From positions 1 through 5,696 of the forward strand of contig CALCJG010000081.1 of assembly GCA_937967705.1 (NCBI GenBank): a stretch of 5,696 bases of DNA. Reading direction: 5' to 3'. Shown here in pieces: positions 1 through 5,696 of the stretch. Position 1 is the first letter of the stretch; every line of letters starts with the position of its first letter. The notes under the pieces were generated by a model. It saw only the letters and a program-made list of their open reading frames with translations, did no database searches and was not told the DNA's origin. The translations under genes were made by a program, and so were the position numbers. Source of the DNA: an uncultured Spirochaetia bacterium (lineage in GTDB: Bacteria; Spirochaetota; UBA4802; JAGODF01).

Positions 1-1
1 A

Positions 2-265
2 GAGGCGGGCCTCCTGGGCAAGGGACCCGTGGCGGTGGTCACCAACGCGGGGGTCTATGATTTTGAGCCGTCCTCCAAACGGATGCGCGTCAAGAGTCTC
101 CATGCGGGGGTCACCTTCGACCTGGCCCAGATGGCCACGGGCTTTGAGCTCCTCAAACCCGCCGGGGAGATCCCCGCGACCAATTCCCCCAACCCGGAAG
201 TATTGGAGATCCTCCGAAAAGAGGTGGACCCCCACGGTGTCTTCACAAGCATCCCCGGCATGTAG
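2..265 (+). CDS. CoA-transferase, beta subunit (glutaconate CoA-transferase B-like), C-terminal part
   Basis: The reading frame is open from the left edge and ends at TAG (263-265), giving the last 87 residues; the true start is outside the window. The stretch GPVAVVTNAGVYDFEP, followed by LHAGVTFDLAQMATGFEL, is the conserved C-terminal signature of the beta subunit of type I CoA-transferases of the glutaconate/3-oxoacid family, where 'HPGVT...ATGFEL' closes the domain. Such enzymes move CoA between acyl-CoA and a free carboxylic acid through a glutamyl-CoA intermediate. The catalytic glutamate lies in the N-terminal half of this subunit and cannot be seen here. An alpha-subunit gene is expected just upstream, because the two are normally adjacent. 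The substrate cannot be told from this fragment. A GTG at 29-31 lies inside the conserved domain and is not a plausible start. The gene ends 24 bases before a hairpin terminator and converges on the acyl-CoA synthetase gene. Confidence 0.85.
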   Translation, partial: EAGLLGKGPVAVVTNAGVYDFEPSSKRMRVKSLHAGVTFDLAQMATGFELLKPAGEIPATNSPNPEVLEILRKEVDPHGVFTSIPGM

Positions 266-289
266 CGTCCTGCATCGAGCTCACGCCAA

Positions 290-317
290 AAAGGCCATCC
301 CCTGAAGGATGGCCTTT
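290..317. terminator. Bidirectional intrinsic terminator between convergent genes
   Basis: This is a perfect 11-bp stem (AAAGGCCATCC at 290-300 pairing with GGATGGCCTTT at 307-317) with a 6-base CCTGAA loop. On the plus strand the stem ends in TTT and continues CTGTTT. On the minus strand the run of five A at 288-292 gives a U5 tract. It lies in the 68-base gap between the stop of the CoA-transferase gene (265) and the stop of the acyl-CoA synthetase gene (334), so it can end transcripts arriving from both sides. Confidence 0.88.
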
Positions 318-333
318 CTGTTTAACCGGGAGA

Positions 334-2169
334 TCAATCCTCGTCGGGGAAGAGGGTGCGGATCAGGTCGGCGTATTTTTGCAGGATGACGCCGCGCCGG
401 ATCTTCTGGGTGGGCGTGATCTCGCTGCCCTGCAGGGTAAACTCCCCGGGCAGGAGGGCGAAGCGGCGTATCCTCTCGAAGTCCGCCAGGGAGGCGCACC
501 GGCGGTCGATGAGGTCCCGAAAAAATTTTACGACATCCGGGTGTTTCAGGAGTGCGCCCCTCTCCTCCGCCGGGAGTCCCCGGGTGCGGGCCAGCTCCTC
601 CAGTGCCCCGAAATCCGGGACAATCAGGGCCGCCACATATTTTCGGCCCTCCGCGATTATCACCGCCTGCTCTATGAAGGGGTCCGCGGCAAGCATGGTT
701 TCCAGGGCCTGGGGGGCGATGTATTTCCCGCCGGAGGTCTTCATCAGGTCCTTGATGCGGTCGGTGATGACGAGCTCCCCGTTGTCGGCGATGAACCCCG
801 CGTCCCCCGTCCTAAACCAGCCGTCCTGGAACACGGCGTCGGTCTCCCCGGGCTTTTTATAGTATCCCTTCATCACAGTGGGTCCCTTGACGAGGATCTC
901 GCCGTCATCGGCGATCTTTACCGTGAGGCCCGGCAGGGGCCTGCCCACCGTGCCGAAGCGGAAACGGCGCCTCTCATGACAGGTAACAGTGGCAGTGGTT
1001 TCCGTGAGGCCGTAGCCGTAAAGGATGAACAGCCCCAGGGAGTGGAAGAAGGCCTCAATCTCCGGGTTCAGCGGAGCGCCCGCACAGGGGAAGAAGCGGA
1101 TGCAGCCGCCGGTAAGACTGCGGATTTTTGCAAGCATTCTCCGGTCCGCCCACCTATAGAGGGCCCGCAGAAGAAACGGCACAGCCTTCTCTTCTTTAAT
1201 ACGTCCATGATAGGCTCTGCCGACGGCCAGAGCCGTGCGGAAAACAATTCTGCCTAAAAGATTGCGGCCCGCCTCCCGGAGAATGAGGGAGTAGAGCTTT
1301 TCGTAAAAGCGGGGCACGGCGCACATCACGGTGGGCCGCGCCTCCTGCAGGTATCTCATGACCCGGGCGGGGTTGCCGCAGAAGCTGATGGGGATTCTCT
1401 TCATCAGGGCGTAGAGGCACCAGGTCCTTTCGAAAACGTGACTCAGGGGAAGAAAGCAGAGGGAGCTGTCCTCCTCGCTCAGATAATCAAGACGCTGATC
1501 GTGGGCCCGGGCGCTTTCCAGAAAGTGGGAGAGATTCAGCATGACCCCCTTGGGGTCTCCTGTTGTTCCGGAGGTGTAGATGATGGTGGCCAGATCATCG
1601 GGTGATGAAGAGGCCAGGCATTCCTCCCTCTTTACCTCGTAAGACTTGTCCCGCCCCTCCTGCAAAAAGTCCTCAAAATGCCGGGAGTGATCTCCCTGGA
1701 GTCTGGTCTTTTTGTCGAAGGCGATAATGGTCTTCAGACGGCCGGAGGCGCCGAGGCAGGAGAGGGCCCTGGTGTACTGCGCCTCCAGGCCCGTGAAGAT
1801 CAGTTCCATCTCCGTCTCCCCGATGATGTAGGAGAGCCGGGACTGGCTGTCGGAGTCGTACAGGGGCACAGAGACGGCCCGGATGCTCATGATGGCCAGA
1901 TCCGCGATGAGCCAATCGGGGCGGTTGGGGGAAAAGATGCCCACACACTGGCCTTCCCGTACTCCGAGGGCCAGGAGGGCGCGGGCGGCCCTCTGGACGT
2001 GGAAATCCAGTTCGGACCAGTTTATCTCCTTCCATTGACCGCCCTCACGGTACCGGAGCGCCGGCCGCGTGGGGGCGGCTGAGGCGTTCCGCGCTATGAG
2101 TTGCGGGATCGTCTCGGGCAGAGACGGGCAGGGAGAGGTATCGGCTCGGTTTTCCCGGGTTGTCTTCAT
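334..2169 (-). CDS. Long-chain fatty acid--CoA ligase (AMP-forming acyl-CoA synthetase)
   Basis: This 611-residue protein belongs to the ANL adenylating superfamily. It activates a fatty acid with ATP to acyl-AMP and then forms acyl-CoA. The core motifs appear in order: the phosphate loop YTSGTTGDPKG (198-208), PLSHVFER (241-248), YGYGLTETT (384-392), WFRTGD (451-456), and DRIKDLMKTSGGKYIAP (470-486) at the hinge before the C-terminal lid. ITPTQKIRR near the end carries the probable catalytic lysine, K589. Length and motif style (PLSHVFER, GGKYIAP, TPTQK) match the roughly 600-residue eukaryote-like long-chain synthetases (COG1022 type, such as mycobacterial FadD15) rather than the shorter E. 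coli FadD. Chain-length preference is inferred. There is no signal peptide or membrane segment. The ATG at 2169 is chosen because the conserved N-terminal region (ETIPQLIARNA) begins about 19 residues in and the next Met is residue 94. The Shine-Dalgarno match is poor. The start lies 24 bases after the stop of the GGDEF gene, which suggests co-transcription. Confidence 0.93.
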   Translation of the reverse strand: MKTTRENRADTSPCPSLPETIPQLIARNASAAPTRPALRYREGGQWKEINWSELDFHVQRAARALLALGVREGQCVGIFSPNRPDWLIADLAIMSIRAVSVPLYDSDSQSRLSYIIGETEMELIFTGLEAQYTRALSCLGASGRLKTIIAFDKKTRLQGDHSRHFEDFLQEGRDKSYEVKREECLASSSPDDLATIIYTSGTTGDPKGVMLNLSHFLESARAHDQRLDYLSEEDSSLCFLPLSHVFERTWCLYALMKRIPISFCGNPARVMRYLQEARPTVMCAVPRFYEKLYSLILREAGRNLLGRIVFRTALAVGRAYHGRIKEEKAVPFLLRALYRWADRRMLAKIRSLTGGCIRFFPCAGAPLNPEIEAFFHSLGLFILYGYGLTETTATVTCHERRRFRFGTVGRPLPGLTVKIADDGEILVKGPTVMKGYYKKPGETDAVFQDGWFRTGDAGFIADNGELVITDRIKDLMKTSGGKYIAPQALETMLAADPFIEQAVIIAEGRKYVAALIVPDFGALEELARTRGLPAEERGALLKHPDVVKFFRDLIDRRCASLADFERIRRFALLPGEFTLQGSEITPTQKIRRGVILQKYADLIRTLFPDED

Positions 2170-2193
2170 ATAAGGGCGCTTTCGGATGCCGAA

Positions 2194-3285
2194 TCAGTAT
2201 TCGATACGGTCGCGGCCGTTCTGCTTGGCCTCATAAAGCTTGAGGTCCGCCGCGCCGATGAGCAGGCCCGAATCCCGATGCTGTTCAGGATCATACTGCG
2301 CCATGCCGAAGCTGGCGGTTATGGAAAAACAGGAGCCGTTGTGCTGAAAGACGTGCCGGGCGATGGTCTCCTTCAGTCTTCTAATCACTTCCAGGGCCGA
2401 TTTAAGGTCCGTGTCGGGAAGCGCTATGAGAAACTCCTCACCGCCGTAGCGGGACATGATGTCGCATTTTCTCAGACGGTCCATAAGGAGGCCTCCCATG
2501 AACTGAAGGACCTCGTCGCCGGCGGGATGTCCGTATTGGTCGTTGACGGACTTGAAGTGGTCTATGTCCATCATGACGAGGGTGATGGGGGAGTTGTTGC
2601 GTTTAACGCGCTCCATCTCCCGGATGAGGAGGATTTCCCCCTGCTTGTGGTTGAACAGCCGCGTCAGCCCGTCGTGGGTGGCCCGGATGTAGAGCTCGCG
2701 GACGAGGAAGACGATCTCCAGGGCCACGTTGAGCTGCGAGCGGTAGCTGTCGATAAGCTGCCGGTCCTTCTCGGTGAGCTCGCTCTGAGTCATGATGTGA
2801 AAGAAGCATTTGAATTTCTTGTTGGTGTCCAGGGCGGGCACGGCGGCGATGGAGTTGATTTTCATCTGGCCGACAAGGGTTTCCGCCTTCTCCCGGTCCC
2901 CGATCAGCTCGGACCCCAGGCGCAGGATGTCGTTGCGCTGGAAAAGACGGTTCTCCAGAATGCCCTCGATGGTTTCGTAGGCCTTTTTCAGGATCGTGAA
3001 GGCCGCATCCGCCTCAATGGTATAACCGTGATTTTTGAGTATCTCCTTGAGCTGGGGGTCGATGGAATAGGAGATGAAGATGAATTCATTGTAGCTTTTG
3101 TCATAAACGCTGAGAAGAATGCCCAGGGCCTCGAAATGCTCGTGGAGATGAGTACAGATTCCCTGAACGGAATCCGACCAGTCGCCGTCCACCATCTGGA
3201 GGAGCTGGTTGAAAAGACCAAGATCGGCGCCCGAAGCGGGCATAACTGGCCCCTTTTCGCCGGTTGAGTTTTGGGGGGATATCAT
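2194..3285 (-). CDS. Diguanylate cyclase with N-terminal GAF-like sensor domain
   Basis: This 363-residue protein has a C-terminal GGDEF domain (about 195-363) that should make cyclic di-GMP from two GTP. Visible elements are HDGLTRLFN (204-212), the metal-binding MMDIDHFKSVND (238-249), the active-site signature RYGGEEF (279-285) and a canonical RxxD inhibitory site, RKCD (272-275), five residues before the GGEEF. Active site and feedback site are therefore both intact. Residues about 35-190 have the alternating strand/helix look of a GAF domain and end in a helix leading into GGDEF. This call rests on pattern only, and the ligand is unknown. There is no signal peptide or transmembrane segment, so it is probably cytoplasmic. 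The ATG at 3285 has a GGAG six bases upstream; Met15 is a weaker alternative. No EAL or HD-GYP partner is in the window. The acyl-CoA synthetase gene follows after 24 bases on the same strand. Confidence 0.9.
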   Translation of the reverse strand: MISPQNSTGEKGPVMPASGADLGLFNQLLQMVDGDWSDSVQGICTHLHEHFEALGILLSVYDKSYNEFIFISYSIDPQLKEILKNHGYTIEADAAFTILKKAYETIEGILENRLFQRNDILRLGSELIGDREKAETLVGQMKINSIAAVPALDTNKKFKCFFHIMTQSELTEKDRQLIDSYRSQLNVALEIVFLVRELYIRATHDGLTRLFNHKQGEILLIREMERVKRNNSPITLVMMDIDHFKSVNDQYGHPAGDEVLQFMGGLLMDRLRKCDIMSRYGGEEFLIALPDTDLKSALEVIRRLKETIARHVFQHNGSCFSITASFGMAQYDPEQHRDSGLLIGAADLKLYEAKQNGRDRIEY

Positions 3286-3291
3286 TATTTA

Positions 3292-3295
3292 CTCC
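3292..3295 (-). promoter_or_regulatory. Ribosome binding site of the GGDEF gene
   Basis: On the minus strand, ACGGAG followed by TAAATA precedes the ATG at 3285. The GGAG core has a 6-base spacer, which supports this start over the internal Met15. Confidence 0.7.
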
Positions 3296-3376
3296 GTAAC
3301 GTAACAAGAGATTGAGGGGTTATATATGTTGGTCTGCGCCATGATTCGGAGACAGGGAACAGATACCATGATTGGA

Positions 3377-3406
3377 AATAGACTATTTTTTTGGAAAATC
3401 TGTCAA
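3377..3406 (-). promoter_or_regulatory. Candidate sigma70-type promoter for the GGDEF/acyl-CoA synthetase pair
   Basis: On the minus strand there is a perfect -35 box TTGACA (3406-3401), an 18-base spacer containing an A7 tract, and a -10-like TCTATT (3382-3377; 4 of 6 consensus). Transcription would start near 3370, leaving an untranslated leader of about 85 bases. The -35 is strong, but the spacer is one base long and the -10 is imperfect, so this is a prediction. Confidence 0.45.
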
Positions 3407-3415
3407 GAGGAATTG

Positions 3416-3463
3416 CAACCAGATGGTCGGTTTTTTGACAGCTTGCCGGGGCATATCTGGTTG
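3416..3463. repeat. 9-bp inverted repeat in the divergent intergenic region (possible operator)
   Basis: CAACCAGAT (3416-3424) is the exact reverse complement of ATCTGGTTG (3455-3463), with 30 bases between the arms. The right arm overlaps the first three bases of the plus-strand -35 box TTGACA (3461-3466); the left arm lies 10 bases from the minus-strand -35 box. The region also holds three TTGACAG heptamers: 3400-3406 (minus), 3435-3441 (plus) and 3461-3467 (plus). The placement would suit a regulator acting on both promoters. A 9-bp inverted repeat can arise by chance in a region this size, so function is unproven. Confidence 0.35.
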
Positions 3464-3488
3464 ACAGAGATATTGTACGGATCTTAAT
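3461..3488 (+). promoter_or_regulatory. Candidate sigma70-type promoter for the 149-residue protein gene
   Basis: A perfect -35 TTGACA (3461-3466) is followed after 16 bases by CTTAAT (3483-3488; 4 of 6 matches to TATAAT). Predicted initiation is near 3495, giving a leader of about 26 bases that just contains the ribosome binding site. A second TTGACA at 3435-3440 has no convincing -10 partner. Confidence 0.5.
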
Positions 3489-3504
3489 GGGTTAATTTTT
3501 CCAA

Positions 3505-3510
3505 AGGAGG
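3505..3510 (+). promoter_or_regulatory. Ribosome binding site of the 149-residue protein gene
   Basis: AGGAGG matches the anti-Shine-Dalgarno core fully. It lies 10 bases before the ATG at 3521, a slightly long spacer. A second purine-rich GGGAG (3516-3520) abuts the start codon. This marks 3521 as the true start. Confidence 0.75.
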
Positions 3511-3520
3511 AGCAAGGGAG

Positions 3521-3970
3521 ATGAACGGCGATCTTGACATCATCAGGGCTTTTTTGGCATTAGACGAGGATGCGGAAATCCCTTCGGCGGGGCCCTGTTC
3601 CTTTTTCTATGAATTCTTTACCGATACGGCTCTCGTGCTCTTTCTGGGGGAGGGAGATGAGTATCATGCCTTTTACTGCGATTTCGATCAGGAACTGGAG
3701 CAGGTCAGGGGGGAGAACATCCAGTGGAATCTGGGGGAGGAGAAGAACATGCTCTATCTGTCAGCGATCTTTCCCCCGGAGGACAATCCCTTTCTGGTAC
3801 ACTTTGCCTTCGACAGGACTCATGGGATGTTCAGCGATTTCCTCAACCATCTCCGGGAGGCCGGGGATTTTACCCTCCACCTGGTGGCCCTTCAGTACGG
3901 AAGGCTCTACAGAAATCGGTCTCTGCCGCTGACTCTGCCGGATTCCATCCGGAAGAACATCACCGCATAA
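3521..3970 (+). CDS. Hypothetical acidic, phenylalanine-rich protein (149 residues)
   Basis: I do not recognise this protein or any motif in it. That it is a real gene is supported by an excellent ribosome binding site, a candidate promoter just upstream and a strong terminator immediately after the TAA. By my count it has 25 Asp/Glu against 10 Arg/Lys, hence strongly acidic, and 15 Phe (about 10%). There is no signal peptide and no hydrophobic run long enough for a membrane segment. The pattern suggests a small alpha/beta fold: a short N-terminal helix, strands at about 28-42, 47-56, 76-84 and 91-98, a helix at about 103-114, then a strand at about 117-125 and an Arg-rich tail (RLYRNR, 128-133). 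Isolated cysteines (C26, C53) form no metal-binding pattern. It is transcribed alone, divergently from the diguanylate cyclase gene, which allows but does not prove a regulatory link. Function is unknown. Confidence 0.8.
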   Translation: MNGDLDIIRAFLALDEDAEIPSAGPCSFFYEFFTDTALVLFLGEGDEYHAFYCDFDQELEQVRGENIQWNLGEEKNMLYLSAIFPPEDNPFLVHFAFDRTHGMFSDFLNHLREAGDFTLHLVALQYGRLYRNRSLPLTLPDSIRKNITA

Positions 3971-3971
3971 A

Positions 3972-4000
3972 AAAAAGCGGCCTGTAAAAGGCCGCTTTTT
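3972..4000. terminator. Bidirectional intrinsic terminator between convergent genes
   Basis: This is a perfect 11-bp stem (AAAAAGCGGCC at 3972-3982 with GGCCGCTTTTT at 3990-4000) and a 7-base TGTAAAA loop. Reading rightward it ends in T5 followed by CTTTATTT. Reading leftward, the A8 run at 3969-3976 supplies a U8 tract, and that run overlaps the TAA stop of the 149-residue protein gene. It serves both that gene and the acyl-CoA dehydrogenase gene, whose stop is at 4024. Confidence 0.9.
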
Positions 4001-4023
4001 CTTTATTTCACAACAGGAAAAGT

Positions 4024-5696
4024 CTACTCTTCCATAGCTCCGGTGAATATCTCGTTGCTGCTCTTGGTCACTGCGGCCTCGCCGGCGGTGATGTAGTCGA
4101 GCTTTCCGAAATACTTGAGGAACTCGGCGCCGATGAAGTACTGCGAAGAAAGCACGCGGCCGCTGTAGTAGGCGGCTTCGGCATTGTCCTTCAGCAGGGC
4201 ATCCCTTTCCTCGCCCTTCTTGTCGCCTACCAGGGCTTTCATCTTGGGAGTGGTGAGGGTAAGGCTCCACAGATGCAGCCAGGCAAGGGTCATCATGAAC
4301 ATAGCCTGCTGGAGAGGAGTGGCGTTGGCGAAGATGTTGAGGAACTTTCCGCCGGCCATCTGCTCCTTGAGGTAATTGACGGTCTCGTCGAGTTTCTGGA
4401 GTCCCTTTTCCACCAGGGAGATGTATTTGTCATCCACAACGCCCTTGGCCTTCTTGACGGTCTCCGCGATTCTCTTTTTGTATACGCTGTAATTGTACTG
4501 CTCGGGGTTCATGAGGATTTTCCTCATGGTTAGGTCCATGGACTGAATGCCGTTTGTTCCTTCATAGAGAGAGAGGATCTTGGCATCCCGGGCGTACTGC
4601 TCTACGGGATAGTCGCCGCAGAAACCGTATCCGCCGAAGACCTGTATGGCCTCCGAGGTCACCATCCAGGAAGCGTCGGTGTTGCCCGCTTTGTTGATCG
4701 GGATGAGCAGCTCTACGAGGCCCTGGGCTTCCTTCTTGCCTTCACCGTCGAGAACGTGGGTCAGGTCAATATTGTAGCCCATGAGGAGGGTCAGCATCCG
4801 CATCCCTTCCACATAGGATTTCATCCACAGGAGCATTCTTCTGACATCGGGATGGTTGATGATGGTAACCGATTTGGCCTCAGGATTGAGCATCTGGGTT
4901 ACATGGGAGCCCTGGACGCGGTTTTTAGCGTAGGTGATGGCGTGCATGTAAGCCGTACTGGAAACGGATTCACCCTGGAGTCCCACATAGAGACGGGCTT
5001 CGTTCATCATCTGGAACATGATCTTCATGCCCTTCCGCTCTTCGCCCAGGAGATAGCCGACACACTTGCCGTTGTCGCCGAAGGAGAGGGTACAGGTGGC
5101 GGAGGACTTGATTCCCATCTTGTGCTCGATACCGGCGCAGACAACGTCATTCTGCTCGCCCAGGGATCCATCGGGTTTGACGAAATACTTGGGAACGATG
5201 AAGATGGAGATGCCCTTGGTTCCCGCGGGGTCACCTTCGATGCGGGCCAGAACCGGATGAATGATGTTGGAATACATGTTGTTGTCGCCGGAAGAGATGA
5301 AGATCTTGGTTCCGGTGATCAGATAGGTGCCGTCGGCCTGCTTGACAGCCTTGGTCTTCAGGGCTCCCACGTCAGAACCGGCATCGGGCTCGGTGAGACA
5401 CATGGTGCCGCCCCAGGTTCCTTCCAGCATTTTGGCAAGGTACATGTCCTTCTGTTCCTGGGTACCGAAGGTCTTGATCAGGTTGGCTGAACCGATGGAG
5501 AGGGCGGGATACATGGAAAAAGCGGTGCTGGCCGCTGCGATGTATTCCGTACAGGCCTGGAACATGACGTCGGGCATCCCCATTCCGCCGTACTCCGGCT
5601 CCGTGGCGAGGCCGATGAAACCGGCTTCGTGATAGGCCTTGAGAGCGGGTCTGTAGATCTCAGGAACGATGACTTCTTTGGTGTCCGGGTTGAACT
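4024..5696 (-). CDS. Acyl-CoA dehydrogenase, large (about 600-residue) type, N-terminus cut off
   Basis: This is an FAD-dependent enzyme that oxidises acyl-CoA to trans-2-enoyl-CoA. The frame stays open through the right edge, so the Met at 5583 is internal. The 37 residues before it (ending LATEPEYGGMG) continue the conserved N-terminal helical domain, giving 556 visible residues. Probably some 40-50 residues are missing. TEPDAGSDVGA (visible residues 101-111) is the flavin/substrate-binding signature of the middle beta domain. VFGGYGFCGDYPVEQYARDAKILSLYEGTNGIQ-type sequence follows in parts: GGYGF, then the YEGTNGIQ motif, whose glutamate (visible residue 378, codon 4561-4563) is the expected catalytic base. 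About 150 further residues match the extra C-terminal domain (PF12806 type) of the large FadE/DmdC-like class. Substrate cannot be assigned; the class includes medium/long-chain and methylmercaptopropionyl-CoA dehydrogenases. The TAG stop is at 4024-4026, next to a shared terminator. Confidence 0.93.
   Translation of the reverse strand, partial: FNPDTKEVIVPEIYRPALKAYHEAGFIGLATEPEYGGMGMPDVMFQACTEYIAAASTAFSMYPALSIGSANLIKTFGTQEQKDMYLAKMLEGTWGGTMCLTEPDAGSDVGALKTKAVKQADGTYLITGTKIFISSGDNNMYSNIIHPVLARIEGDPAGTKGISIFIVPKYFVKPDGSLGEQNDVVCAGIEHKMGIKSSATCTLSFGDNGKCVGYLLGEERKGMKIMFQMMNEARLYVGLQGESVSSTAYMHAITYAKNRVQGSHVTQMLNPEAKSVTIINHPDVRRMLLWMKSYVEGMRMLTLLMGYNIDLTHVLDGEGKKEAQGLVELLIPINKAGNTDASWMVTSEAIQVFGGYGFCGDYPVEQYARDAKILSLYEGTNGIQSMDLTMRKILMNPEQYNYSVYKKRIAETVKKAKGVVDDKYISLVEKGLQKLDETVNYLKEQMAGGKFLNIFANATPLQQAMFMMTLAWLHLWSLTLTTPKMKALVGDKKGEERDALLKDNAEAAYYSGRVLSSQYFIGAEFLKYFGKLDYITAGEAAVTKSSNEIFTGAMEE

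Noticed and set aside
379..1257. Plus-strand open frame (292 codons) opposite the acyl-CoA synthetase
   Set aside because: It is antisense to the motif-bearing part of the synthetase and has low-complexity Gly/Glu/Ala-rich composition and no family signature.
2181..2193. TTCGG-ATG-CCGAA hairpin as a terminator between the GGDEF and synthetase genes
   Set aside because: The stem is short and has no following U tract on the minus strand, so it is unlikely to stop transcription.
2194..2196. TGA of the GGDEF gene as a selenocysteine codon
   Set aside because: The GGDEF domain is complete at this point and the following hairpin is only 5 bp with a 3-base loop, unlike a bacterial SECIS element.
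2101..3267. Long plus-strand open frame (388 codons) opposite the GGDEF gene
   Set aside because: It lies antisense to a clear GGDEF protein with intact motifs. Its translation has no recognisable domain, and its length reflects codon bias of the real gene in a GC-rich genome.
3429..3446. GG-N10-GC pattern suggesting a sigma54 promoter
   Set aside because: The bases around the GC are CA rather than TT before it, and the -24 context is not TGGCAC, so the match is only the minimal dinucleotides.
4756..5490. Plus-strand open frame (244 codons) opposite the acyl-CoA dehydrogenase
   Set aside because: It is antisense to the conserved dehydrogenase core. Its Gly/His/Asp-rich translation is typical of a shadow frame.
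5581..5583. Met codon at 5583 as the start of the acyl-CoA dehydrogenase
   Set aside because: The frame continues without a stop to the window edge, and the upstream residues (including FIGLATEPEYGG) match the conserved N-terminal domain, so the gene is truncated by the window.
1..5696. tRNA or rRNA genes, CRISPR arrays, insertion sequences, riboswitches
   Set aside because: I saw no cloverleaf-like sequence, regularly spaced repeats, transposase motifs, terminal inverted repeats or known riboswitch cores. The gaps between genes are short and accounted for.

Overview
This 5.7-kb window is bacterial, moderately GC-rich and tightly packed. It looks like core fatty-acid/acyl-CoA metabolism with one signalling gene and one unrecognised gene. 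No taxonomic marker is present. A type I CoA-transferase, a 611-residue acyl-CoA synthetase and a large (about 600-residue class) acyl-CoA dehydrogenase together are typical of anaerobes that degrade fatty or aromatic acids, such as Desulfobacterota (Syntrophus- or Desulfobacteria-like). That assignment is inference only.

Layout, left to right. Positions 2-265 (+) hold the C-terminal end of a CoA-transferase beta subunit. A strong bidirectional hairpin terminator (290-317) separates it from a convergent minus-strand pair. That pair is a GAF-like/GGDEF diguanylate cyclase (3285 to 2194), transcribed first, then a long-chain acyl-CoA synthetase (2169 to 334), with only 24 bases between them. 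A 235-base divergent intergenic region (3286-3520) carries a candidate promoter in each direction, three copies of TTGACAG and a 9-bp inverted repeat. It leads rightward into a 149-residue acidic, phenylalanine-rich protein of unknown function (3521-3970, +). A second bidirectional terminator (3972-4000) separates that gene from a convergent acyl-CoA dehydrogenase on the minus strand (5696 to 4024), whose N-terminus lies outside the window.

Functionally, the synthetase and CoA-transferase would produce acyl-CoA thioesters by ATP-dependent ligation and by CoA exchange respectively, and the dehydrogenase would catalyse the first oxidation of beta-oxidation. The diguanylate cyclase looks catalytically complete, with GGEEF and an RxxD inhibitory site. 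Its apparent co-transcription with the synthetase is the most thought-provoking association here. I found no mobile element, CRISPR array, tRNA, rRNA or clear new system; most of the window is ordinary metabolic gene content.
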